A model generated the notes under the pieces. That model saw only the letters and a list, made by a program, of their open reading frames with translations, had not been told where the DNA came from and did no database searches. A program made the translations under genes and the position numbers. From contig JADJCH010000045.1 of NCBI GenBank assembly GCA_016703325.1, positions 1 through 18,720 on the forward strand: 18,720 bases of DNA. Reading direction: 5' to 3'. Positions 1 through 6,178 of this stretch are shown piece after piece; position 1 is the first letter of the stretch; the number at the start of each line of letters is the position of its first letter. Origin of the DNA: Burkholderiales bacterium (GTDB lineage: Bacteria > Pseudomonadota > Gammaproteobacteria > Burkholderiales > Burkholderiaceae_C).

Positions 1-849
1 GCGGTGCAGTACGCCCGCGACCGCGTGCAGTCCCGCCCGGTGGATGGCTCGGTCAAGGGCGCCGCGCCCATCATCCACCACCCGGATGTGCGCCGCATGC
101 TGATGACGATGCGCGCCACCGCGGAGGCCTGCCGCGCGCTGGCCATCACCGCCGCAGCCGCCTACGACGCCGCGCACCACCATCCGGATGCCGAGACCCG
201 GGCGCAGAACCAGGCCTTCTACGAGTTCATGGTGCCGCTGATCAAGGGCTACAGCACCGAGACCAGCCTGGAAGTGACGAGCCTGGCGGTGCAGGTGCAC
301 GGCGGCATGGGCTTCATCGAGGAAACCGGCATCGCCCAGCTCTACCGCGACGCCAAGATCCTGACCATCTACGAGGGCACCACCGCCATCCAGGCCAACG
401 ACCTGATCGGCCGCAAGACCTCGCGCGACGGCGGCCAGTCCGCCAAGGCGATTGCCGGGCAGATCGAGCTGACCGAGGCCGACCTGGCCGCCCGCAACGA
501 CCCGGCTGCGCAGAGCTTCGCCAAGCGCCTGAAGGCCGCACGCGAGGCCTTCATCGAGGTGGTGGACTTCGTCGCCGGCCAGACCAAGGCCAGCCCGAAC
601 GCCGTCTTCGCCGGCTCGGTGCCCTACCTGATGCTGGCCGGCAACCTGATGGCCGGCTGGCAGATGGGCCGCGCTCTGCTGGCCGCCGAGGACGCCATCA
701 ACGAGGGTGAAGAGGTCGAGTTCATGCAGGCCAAGGTGGTCACGGCGCGTTTCTACGCCGAGCACATCCTGACGCGCATCCCGGCGCTGCGCGACAGCAT
801 CCTGGAAGGTGGCGAGTCCGCCTGTGCATTGCCGTTGGAAGCGTTCTGA
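1..849 (+). CDS. Acyl-CoA dehydrogenase, C-terminal part (5' end outside window)
   Basis: The frame is open from the first base, so only about the last 282 residues are visible. They show the C-terminal helical domain of an acyl-CoA dehydrogenase: VHGGMGF at fragment residues 99-105, then the YEGTTAIQ segment at 124-131 that in this family contacts FAD and the substrate. About 120 further residues follow, fitting the extra C-terminal domain of the long (about 590-600 residue) DmdC/AidB-like dehydrogenases. The enzyme would oxidise an acyl-CoA to the 2-enoyl-CoA and pass electrons to ETF. The substrate cannot be told from this piece. The N-terminal domain and probable catalytic base lie upstream of the window. 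Membership of the long subfamily is inferred from the tail length and the motif wording. Confidence 0.88.
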   Translation, partial: AVQYARDRVQSRPVDGSVKGAAPIIHHPDVRRMLMTMRATAEACRALAITAAAAYDAAHHHPDAETRAQNQAFYEFMVPLIKGYSTETSLEVTSLAVQVHGGMGFIEETGIAQLYRDAKILTIYEGTTAIQANDLIGRKTSRDGGQSAKAIAGQIELTEADLAARNDPAAQSFAKRLKAAREAFIEVVDFVAGQTKASPNAVFAGSVPYLMLAGNLMAGWQMGRALLAAEDAINEGEEVEFMQAKVVTARFYAEHILTRIPALRDSILEGGESACALPLEAF

Positions 850-924
850 CGCAGCGTTGGTCCCGGGCCGGGGCCTGGCGTGAAGTCAGGCCTGCCCGGC
901 TAGGGGCAGCTCCCGAATCGATTG

Positions 925-943
925 CCGCCTGCGTGACAGGCGG
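925..943 (+). other. Perfect 7-bp hairpin between genes
   Basis: CCGCCTG (925-931) and CAGGCGG (937-943) pair perfectly around a 5-base loop in the spacer between the acyl-CoA dehydrogenase stop and the TTG start of the next gene. No T run follows, so it is not a standard intrinsic terminator. It may be a weak terminator, an mRNA-stabilising stem, or chance in GC-rich DNA. Confidence 0.35.
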
Positions 944-1000
944 TCGCTCGCAAGGGCGGCAGACTGTGCTGATTCGCTTTCCCTCCTGAGGAGACTCCCC

Positions 1001-1954
1001 TTGGCCCTGCCTTCCGTGTTCTCGACCCTGCGCCTGCCGGTGGTCGGCTCGCCGCTGTTCATCATCAGCAACCCCAAGCTCGTGATCGAGCAGTGCAAGG
1101 CCGGCGTGGTCGGTTCCATGCCTTCGCTCAATGCCAGGCCGGCATCCCAACTGGACGAGTGGCTGGCCGAGATCACCGAGACGCTGGCGGCCTGGGACCG
1201 TGCGAATCCGGACCGGCCGGCAGCGCCTTTTGCGATCAACCAGATCGTGCACAAGAGCAACGACCGGCTCGATCACGACATGCAGATGTGCGCCAAATAC
1301 AAGGTGCCCATCGTCATCACCAGCCTGGGCGCGCGCACCGACGTCAACGACGCGGTGCACGCCTGGGGCGGCATCGTGCTGCACGACATCATCAACAACG
1401 CCTTTGCGCACAAGGCGGTGGAGAAGGGCGCCGACGGCCTGATCGCGGTGGCAGCGGGTGCCGGTGGCCATGCCGGCGTGAAGAGCCCGTTTGCGCTGAT
1501 CCAGGAGATCCGCCAGTGGTTCAATGGCCCGCTTGCGCTGTCGGGTTCGATTGCCAGCGGCGGCGCCATCCTGGCCGCGCAGGCCATGGGCGCGGACCTG
1601 GCCTACATCGGTTCGGCCTTCATCGCCACCGACGAGGCCCGCGCTGCGCAGGAATACAAGCAGTGCATCGTCGACTGCAACAGCGACGACATCGTCTACA
1701 GCAACCTGTTCACCGGAGTGCACGGCAACTACCTGAAGCCGAGCATCCAGGCGGCCGGCCTCGACCCGGACCACCTGCCGGAGAGCGACCCCAGCAAGAT
1801 GAACTTCGGTGGCGATGCCAAGAAGGCCTGGAAGGACATCTGGGGTTGCGGCCAGGGCATCGGTGCGATCGACAAGATCCAGTCCACCGCCGCCCTGGTG
1901 GCCCAGTTCAAGGCGGAGTACGACGCTGCCCGGGCCCGCGTCTGTGCGGGCTGA
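1001..1954 (+). CDS. Nitronate monooxygenase-family flavoprotein (2-nitropropane dioxygenase-like)
   Basis: A 317-residue FMN-dependent TIM-barrel protein of the NAD(P)H-dependent nitronate monooxygenase / 2-nitropropane dioxygenase family. Visible family marks are the N-terminal PVVGSPLF segment, the AGAGGHAG loop with His157 (the usual catalytic histidine position), and the barrel strand ending SGSIASGGAI followed by GADLAYIGSAF, which in the family bind FMN phosphate. The start is TTG at 1001, because a GAGGAG-type ribosome binding site (about 988-993) sits 7-8 bases upstream and the protein then begins exactly at the family N-terminus. The family oxidises alkyl nitronates; several members instead act as enoyl reductases or have unknown substrates, so the exact reaction is open. 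The next gene starts within 56 bases, so the two may be co-transcribed. Confidence 0.88.
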   Translation: MALPSVFSTLRLPVVGSPLFIISNPKLVIEQCKAGVVGSMPSLNARPASQLDEWLAEITETLAAWDRANPDRPAAPFAINQIVHKSNDRLDHDMQMCAKYKVPIVITSLGARTDVNDAVHAWGGIVLHDIINNAFAHKAVEKGADGLIAVAAGAGGHAGVKSPFALIQEIRQWFNGPLALSGSIASGGAILAAQAMGADLAYIGSAFIATDEARAAQEYKQCIVDCNSDDIVYSNLFTGVHGNYLKPSIQAAGLDPDHLPESDPSKMNFGGDAKKAWKDIWGCGQGIGAIDKIQSTAALVAQFKAEYDAARARVCAG

Positions 1955-1970
1955 TGTGCGGACTGTGCCG

Positions 1971-1994
1971 GCCGATGGGGCGGCCGATGGGGCG
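1971..1994 (+). repeat. Two perfect tandem copies of a 12-bp unit
   Basis: GCCGATGGGGCG occurs twice back to back just before the phosphatase start; a third partial copy (GCCGATGG) contains the chosen ATG at 2010. The two repeat ATGs are in another frame from the phosphatase gene. It probably arose by slippage, and the copy number may vary between strains. Confidence 0.7.
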
Positions 1995-2009
1995 CGGGCC
2001 GGCCAGCCG

Positions 2010-2597
2010 ATGGAGCTGCTGCTGGCCCGGCACGGTCAGACCGACCTGAACGTCGACGAGCGCTGGCAGGGCCGGCTGGACCTGCCGCTCAACGCCACCG
2101 GGCGGGCGCAGGCCGACGCGCTGGCGGCGGCGCTGCCGCCGGGTATCGAGGTGATCGTTGCTTCACCGCAGCTGCGTGCGCGCCAGACCGCTGAGGTGGT
2201 GGCCGCGGCGCGCGGGCTGGAGATCGAGTTCGACGCGCTGTTCCGCGAGCGGGATTTCGGCGCCTTCGAGGGGCTGACCTCGGAGGAGGCGCGGGTGCAG
2301 CACCCGGCACTGTGGGCCGCCAACGCGGCCTACCGCTGGGATCTGCAGCCCCTCGGCGCCGAATCGACCCAGGAGGTGGTCGACCGGGTGGCCGTAGGGC
2401 TGCAGGCGCTGAAAAGCCGCCATGCCGGGCGCTGCGTGCTGCTGGTGTCGCATGGCTTTGTGGTGCGCTGCCTGCGTTACCTGATCGACCGACTGCCGCC
2501 GCAGGATTTCTTCGCCGCCGAGCGCATTCCCAATGGCGGCTTCATCCGGCGCAGTCTGCCGGCCGGTGGGACGACTCACGCGTCGCCCGGTTCCTGA
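2010..2597 (+). CDS. Histidine phosphatase family protein (phosphoglycerate mutase-like)
   Basis: A 195-residue single-domain member of the histidine phosphatase superfamily. The RHG signature (ARHGQT, residues 6-11) gives the phospho-accepting His8. An acidic RERDFGAFEG segment follows mid-protein, and the second catalytic histidine is His148 in LLVSHGF. These are the expected residues for a cofactor-independent-of-2,3-BPG phosphatase of the GpmB/CobC type, normally cytoplasmic. The substrate cannot be told; no cobalamin or glycolytic genes are near. ATG at 2010 is chosen because the catalytic motif begins five residues later, as is usual; a GTG at 1956 would add 18 residues. Its 3' end overlaps the convergent small gene by 22 bases. 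Confidence 0.85.
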   Translation: MELLLARHGQTDLNVDERWQGRLDLPLNATGRAQADALAAALPPGIEVIVASPQLRARQTAEVVAAARGLEIEFDALFRERDFGAFEGLTSEEARVQHPALWAANAAYRWDLQPLGAESTQEVVDRVAVGLQALKSRHAGRCVLLVSHGFVVRCLRYLIDRLPPQDFFAAERIPNGGFIRRSLPAGGTTHASPGS

Positions 2598-2863
2598 TCG
2601 AAGCCGATCAGCACGCTGGCCAGTTCCAGCGAGCGCCACAGGGCCGGCGGCATCTGCAGGATGCCCTCGGGCGTGCGCGCCGACCTCACCCAGGCGCGGA
2701 TCTCGGCATGCTGCTGCGGCGACAGCAGATGGCGGTGGAGCATTTCGTCGAGCATGAGCATGGCGTCGTCCTCCTCGCGCGCGGCCCGGCAGAGCTGCCG
2801 GGTGCCGGGTGCCGGAGCGGATGATGGCACGCCCGGCGGCGGCTGTTCCCTGCGGGCCTGCAT
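2576..2863 (-). CDS. Small hypothetical protein, convergent with the phosphatase gene
   Basis: A minus-strand frame of about 95 residues. The C-terminal half looks like an ordinary folded, acidic/hydrophobic helical protein (MLMLDEMLHRHL, then AEIRAWVRSA, then LELASVLIGF), whereas the N-terminal part is low-complexity and rich in P, R and Q. The start is uncertain: ATG at 2863 is chosen, ATG at 2938 would add 25 residues, and an internal Met near the MLMLDEML segment is also possible. None has a clear ribosome binding site. I do not recognise the family and assign no function. It has no homologous context with the neighbours, and its gene ends inside the 3' end of the phosphatase gene. Confidence 0.5.
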   Translation of the reverse strand: MQARREQPPPGVPSSAPAPGTRQLCRAAREEDDAMLMLDEMLHRHLLSPQQHAEIRAWVRSARTPEGILQMPPALWRSLELASVLIGFDQEPGDA

Positions 2864-3005
2864 CTGAAGGAGGGCACAGCACACCGTGGGGCGGGGCGGC
2901 CGGGTCGGCGTTCTTTCCTGCTGATTCGGGCGGGTCATTGTGTTGACGCAAGCAGGCCGTGACGGCGCGCCGCACACTGTCCCGACCCGACTCCACGCAT
3001 CGACC

Positions 3006-3632
3006 ATGCCCCCACCGATCGACGATCTGCTGGACCGCCTTCAAACCCTGCAGGACGAAATCGAAGAGGAGTACCGCCGCAAACGCGAGGAACTTCAGCA
3101 GCGCAGGCAGGCGCTGGCCGGCGAATTCCTGCGGCAGCAGCGTCGCTACAAGGTCGGTCTGTGGCGCTTCCTGCGCCGCAGCTCCCTCCTGGTGGTTCTG
3201 ACCGCGCCGGTCATCTACCTGGGCTGGATCCCCTTTGCGCTGATGGACCTGTTCGTCACGCTCTACCAGGCGGTGTGCTTTCCTGTCTACAAGATCCCCA
3301 AGGTGCGGCGCAGCGATCACATCGTCTTCGACCGGGGTGAGCTGCCCTACCTGAACGCGATCGAGAAGTTCAACTGCTTCTACTGCTCCTACGGCAACGG
3401 CGTGGCCTCCTACCTGCGGGAGGTGGCGGCGCGAACGGAGCAGTACTGGTGCCCGATCAAACATGCCCGGCGCGTGGCCTCCAACCATTCGCGCTATCCG
3501 ATGTTCTTCGAGCATGGAGATGCCGAGGCCTTCCGGCAGGGGTTGGCGCGGCTGCGCCGGCAGTACCGGGACTGCCTGCCGGGGCAGCGGCCCTCAGGCC
3601 ATGCATCTGATCCGCCGAGCGGTTCGGCCTGA
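3006..3632 (+). CDS. Conserved-looking membrane protein with N-terminal coiled coil and CxxC motif
   Basis: A 208-residue protein. Residues about 5-50 are strongly charged with heptad-like spacing (LLDRLQTLQDEIEEEYRRK and on), suggesting a coiled coil. Residues about 59-90 form one long or two short hydrophobic segments, probably membrane-inserted. The rest is soluble and carries CFYC (Cys124, Cys127), then YWCPIKH with Cys149 and His153. Three cysteines and a histidine so placed could bind a metal or take part in redox chemistry; that is inference. The tail is low-complexity and probably disordered. ATG at 3006 is chosen because the upstream in-frame stretch has no protein-like composition. 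I do not recognise a named family and assign no function. It may be a single-gene unit: the gene to its right runs the opposite way. Confidence 0.75.
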   Translation: MPPPIDDLLDRLQTLQDEIEEEYRRKREELQQRRQALAGEFLRQQRRYKVGLWRFLRRSSLLVVLTAPVIYLGWIPFALMDLFVTLYQAVCFPVYKIPKVRRSDHIVFDRGELPYLNAIEKFNCFYCSYGNGVASYLREVAARTEQYWCPIKHARRVASNHSRYPMFFEHGDAEAFRQGLARLRRQYRDCLPGQRPSGHASDPPSGSA

Positions 3633-3813
3633 GCTCACGGCGGGCCGCCGAGGGGTTGGCGATCACCTTGCGGCCGTGGGTCGTCAGCTCGTTGGCGGTG
3701 ATGCAGCCGCGCAGTTCCAACACGTCCAAGTTCTTCGGGCCGATGCCGGCGCCGGTGTCGTACTGCGGCATGCAGTCCACGACGACGTCGACGGGACGCT
3801 GCCTGCGGGTCAT
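3457..3813 (-). CDS. Small hypothetical protein with DTGA motif; 3' end doubtful
   Basis: A 118-residue minus-strand frame starting at ATG 3813, with a clear GAGGAA ribosome binding site six bases upstream, which argues that it is really translated. Residues 1 to about 60 use codons ending in G or C like neighbouring genes and read PVDVVVDCMPQYDTGAGIG, then a charged/hydrophobic stretch. The YDTGAGI segment resembles the active-site loop of retropepsin-like aspartic proteases (D-T/S-G-A), but no other part of that fold is obvious. After about residue 62 the codon pattern collapses and the frame runs 176 bases antisense through the neighbouring membrane-protein gene. A one-base shift would end the protein at a TGA at 3637-3635, just clear of that gene. 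It may therefore be frameshifted or carry a miscalled base. No function is assigned. Confidence 0.5.
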   Translation of the reverse strand: MTRRQRPVDVVVDCMPQYDTGAGIGPKNLDVLELRGCITANELTTHGRKVIANPSAARRELRPNRSADQMHGLRAAAPAGSPGTAGAAAPTPAGRPRHLHARRTSDSANGWRPRAGHV

Positions 3814-4008
3814 TGGGGTTCCTCGGAAGGGCCGGGACCGGTGGCAAACGGTCGGCACGCAGTGTGGTCGCGGGACCACCGCCGCTCAATCGCCGGCGAC
3901 CGGGCGCATCGGCGGATTCGTTCACAAGGAGGAGAAGGGAGCGAGGAGAAGGAGGCCGATGTCAGCCGACAAGAACCTGGCCTCAGGCGCAGGAGCCTGT
4001 GCCACACG

Positions 4009-4614
4009 TCATTCCCCCCGCCGGGTGGCGATCAGCGGCTTGACGTCGGAGGCCGGAATGCGCGGGCGGTCGGCTTCCATCGCGGCCAGTGGCGCCACCT
4101 CGACCAGTGAGGCCAGGCTGCGACGTGCCAGCTCCTGGTAGGTGCCGGTGCCGGCGCGCTTCCAGGCGATCTCGTCCTCGCTGAGGTCGCGCAGTACCTT
4201 GGCGGGCACGCCGGCCACCAGCTTGCCGGCGGGGATCTTCAGCCCCGCGCGCACGAAGGCGCAGGCGGCGACGATGGTCTTTTCGCCGATCTCGGCCTCG
4301 TCCATCACCACTGCGTTCATGCCCACCATCGCGTCGCGCTGCACGACGCAGCCGTGCAGCACCGCGCCGTGGCCGATGTGGCCGTTGACCTCGACGACGG
4401 TGTCCGTGCCCGGGAAGCCGTGCATCACGCAGGTGTCCTGCAGGTTGGCGCCTTCCTGGATGACGATGCGGCCGAAGTCGCCGCGCAGGCTGGCCAGCGG
4501 GCCGATGTAGGCGCCGGGGCCGACGATCACGTCGCCGATCAGCACCGCGCTGGGGTGCACATAGGCCGTGGGGTCGACGACGGGGATCACGCCGTCGATG
4601 GCATAGCAAGGCAT
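4009..4614 (-). CDS. paaY: PaaY, gamma-carbonic-anhydrase-like hexapeptide protein of phenylacetate degradation
   Basis: A 201-residue left-handed beta-helix protein. The imperfect hexapeptide repeats (such as IGDVIVGPGAYIGPLASL and IGHGAVLHGCVV) run from about residue 20 to 140, and a helical C-terminal tail follows. His65, His82 and His87 have the spacing of the metal ligands of gamma-class carbonic anhydrases. PaaY proteins are known as trimeric thioesterases that remove CoA from hydroxylated dead-end products of the phenylacetate pathway, so this is the likely role, chosen over a true carbonic anhydrase because the gene sits divergently beside paaG. ATG at 4614 has a GGAGA ribosome binding site eight bases upstream. 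It shares a 180-base regulatory spacer with the paaG-led operon, so one regulator could control both. Confidence 0.87.
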   Translation of the reverse strand: MPCYAIDGVIPVVDPTAYVHPSAVLIGDVIVGPGAYIGPLASLRGDFGRIVIQEGANLQDTCVMHGFPGTDTVVEVNGHIGHGAVLHGCVVQRDAMVGMNAVVMDEAEIGEKTIVAACAFVRAGLKIPAGKLVAGVPAKVLRDLSEDEIAWKRAGTGTYQELARRSLASLVEVAPLAAMEADRPRIPASDVKPLIATRRGE

Positions 4615-4727
4615 GTGAGGTCTCCAATCAAGAAAAACGACACCATACGGACGTGTTGTCCTTGTGGTGGATCAACCATCTGCTGCGGGCTGTTCTCAGG
4701 GTCAACCCCGAGGTCTGTGCGATTGCG

Positions 4728-4756
4728 TTGGATCAAATCGGAGGCTACGATTTACT
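4728..4756 (+). promoter_or_regulatory. Candidate promoter for the paaG-led operon
   Basis: TTGGAT (4728-4733) and TTTACT (4751-4756) are separated by 17 bases and weakly resemble sigma-70 -35 and -10 boxes. They lie in the AT-richer divergent spacer between paaY and paaG, and the -10 overlaps the proposed operator, so a bound repressor would block it. TGGATCAA also occurs twice in this spacer (4668-4675 and 4729-4736). This rests on weak matches and position only. Confidence 0.35.
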
Positions 4757-4771
4757 TACCGGTCGGTCAAG
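4750..4771 (+). promoter_or_regulatory. Candidate PaaR/TetR operator, imperfect 22-bp palindrome
   Basis: The right half is CCGGTCGGTCAAG-like and the left half carries TTTAC and ACC at mirrored positions; seven of the eleven mirrored positions pair, centred between 4760 and 4761. The ACCG...CGGT core resembles operators of TetR-family catabolic regulators, including PaaR, and the cluster encodes such a regulator at 11367. It lies 24 bases upstream of the paaG start and over the proposed -10 box, as expected for repression relieved by phenylacetyl-CoA. Binding is inferred. Confidence 0.45.
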
Positions 4772-4794
4772 AATGTTTTGAGCCAGGAGACAGT

Positions 4795-5625
4795 GTGACG
4801 ACGAGCCATCCAGAACCCCAGGTCCTGATCCAGCAAGACGCTGCAGTGCGCACGCTGACGCTGAACCGCCCCAAGGCGCTGAACAGCTTCACCACCTCGA
4901 TGCATGCCGAACTGATGGCCGCGCTGAATGCGGCCGCCGAGGACGCCAGCGTGCGCTGCGTGGTCATCACCGGCGCGGGCCGGGGCTTCTGCGCCGGACA
5001 GGATTTGAGCGACGCGGCCATTGCGCCCAGGATGGTTGATGGCAAGATGCTGCCCGCCGCTGAGCAGCCGGACATCGGCGCGCTGATTGAGGCCTGCTAC
5101 CGCCCGCTGGCGCTGCGGGTGCAGACGATGCCGGTGCCGGTGATCGCGGCGGTCAACGGCGTGGCGGCCGGGGCGGGCGCCAATTTTGCGCTGGGCTGCG
5201 ACCTGACCGTGGCGGCGCGCTCGGCCAGCTTCATCCAGGCCTTCTCGAAGATTGCGCTGGTGCCGGACTGCGGCGGCACCTGGTGGCTGCCCCGCTTGGT
5301 GGGCCGCCAGCGGGCGATGGGCCTGGCGATGCTGGGCGACAAGCTGGGTGCCGAGCAGGCCGCGGCCTGGGGCCTGATCTGGCAGTGCGTGGACGACGCT
5401 GAGCTGGGCGCCGCGGTGGCGGCGCTGGCCGCAAGACTGGCGGCCCTGCCCTCGCGCGCGCTGGTCGAGACGCGCCGTGCCTTCGATGCCGCATCAGGCC
5501 TGGGTTACGACGATGCGCTGGTCAACGAAGGCCGACTGCAGTCCGAACTGGGCCATGCGGGCGACTACGCCGAGGGCGTGACGGCGTTTTTTGCCAAGCG
5601 CGCGCCCACCTTCACCGACCGTTGA
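4795..5625 (+). CDS. paaG: PaaG, 2-(1,2-epoxy-1,2-dihydrophenyl)acetyl-CoA isomerase
   Basis: A 276-residue crotonase-fold enzyme. RGFCAGQDL at residues 63-71 and GVAAGAGANFALGCDL from about 122 form the oxyanion-hole regions that bind the thioester. Asp158 in LVPDCGGTWWLPR is at the place of the catalytic aspartate of PaaG, and that wording is typical of PaaG rather than of general enoyl-CoA hydratases. It would isomerise the ring epoxide made by PaaABCE to the seven-membered oxepin-CoA. GTG at 4795 is chosen because AGGAGA (4785-4790) stands four bases before it and the family N-terminus follows; the frame stays open far upstream through the spacer and into antisense paaY, but that stretch is not protein-like. 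It is the first gene of the rightward paa operon, seven bases before paaI. Confidence 0.92.
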   Translation: MTTSHPEPQVLIQQDAAVRTLTLNRPKALNSFTTSMHAELMAALNAAAEDASVRCVVITGAGRGFCAGQDLSDAAIAPRMVDGKMLPAAEQPDIGALIEACYRPLALRVQTMPVPVIAAVNGVAAGAGANFALGCDLTVAARSASFIQAFSKIALVPDCGGTWWLPRLVGRQRAMGLAMLGDKLGAEQAAAWGLIWQCVDDAELGAAVAALAARLAALPSRALVETRRAFDAASGLGYDDALVNEGRLQSELGHAGDYAEGVTAFFAKRAPTFTDR

Positions 5626-5632
5626 GTTCAAG

Positions 5633-6079
5633 ATGACGATGACCCCCCAACAGACCGCGGAGTTCGTCCGCGACGGCATGTTCACCCGGGATCTGGCTGC
5701 CCAGGCACTCGGCATCGAGATCGGCTCGGTTGCCCCGGGGCGCGCTGCTGCGGTCATGACGGTGCGCCGCGACATGCTCAACGGCTTCGGCATCTGCCAC
5801 GGCGGCCTGATCGCCACGTTGGCGGACACGGCCTTTGCCTACGGCTGCAACTCATACAACGAGATGACGGTGGCCTCCGGCTTCGACGTGGACCTGCTGG
5901 CCGCGTCGCAAGAAGGCGACGTGCTCACTTCGGTGGCCGAGGAGGTGCACCGGGCCGGGCGCACCGGCTTGTACGACATCGTTGTCACCAATCAGCGCGG
6001 TGAGCGCATCGCGGTGTTCCGCGGGCGTTCGTACCGCCTGAAGGGCAGGCCCACCGTGGCGCCCCAGGCCGTCGGCTGA
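5633..6079 (+). CDS. paaI: PaaI, hotdog-fold phenylacetyl-CoA thioesterase
   Basis: A 148-residue single hotdog-domain protein. The signature NGFGICHGGL followed by LADTAFAYGCNS is characteristic of PaaI; His56 and Asp65 lie at the positions used for thioester binding and catalysis in this family. PaaI hydrolyses hydroxyphenylacetyl-CoA and related CoA esters, freeing CoA when the pathway jams. It starts seven bases after the paaG stop, with only a weak ribosome binding site, so translation is probably coupled to paaG. A second Met at 5639 is also possible. The length is normal for the family. It is followed by a 99-base gap in which I see no promoter or terminator. Confidence 0.93.
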   Translation: MTMTPQQTAEFVRDGMFTRDLAAQALGIEIGSVAPGRAAAVMTVRRDMLNGFGICHGGLIATLADTAFAYGCNSYNEMTVASGFDVDLLAASQEGDVLTSVAEEVHRAGRTGLYDIVVTNQRGERIAVFRGRSYRLKGRPTVAPQAVG

Positions 6080-6178
6080 CGCCGCATCGGTTTCTTGCGC
6101 CCTTTGTCGCGCTCGCATCGACCGGCCGAAGCCGGCAGCGTCCGCGCCGACCTTCCAACGCATCGAGGAGACCAGCCC

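Noticed and set aside
4354..4794. Upstream extension of the paaG frame across the divergent spacer
   Set aside because: It would run antisense through paaY; GTG 4795 with its ribosome binding site and the family N-terminus is a far better start.
5612..5630. ACCGACCG at the end of paaG, resembling half of the proposed operator
   Set aside because: It matches one half only and lies inside the coding end of paaG with no promoter; probably chance in GC-rich DNA.
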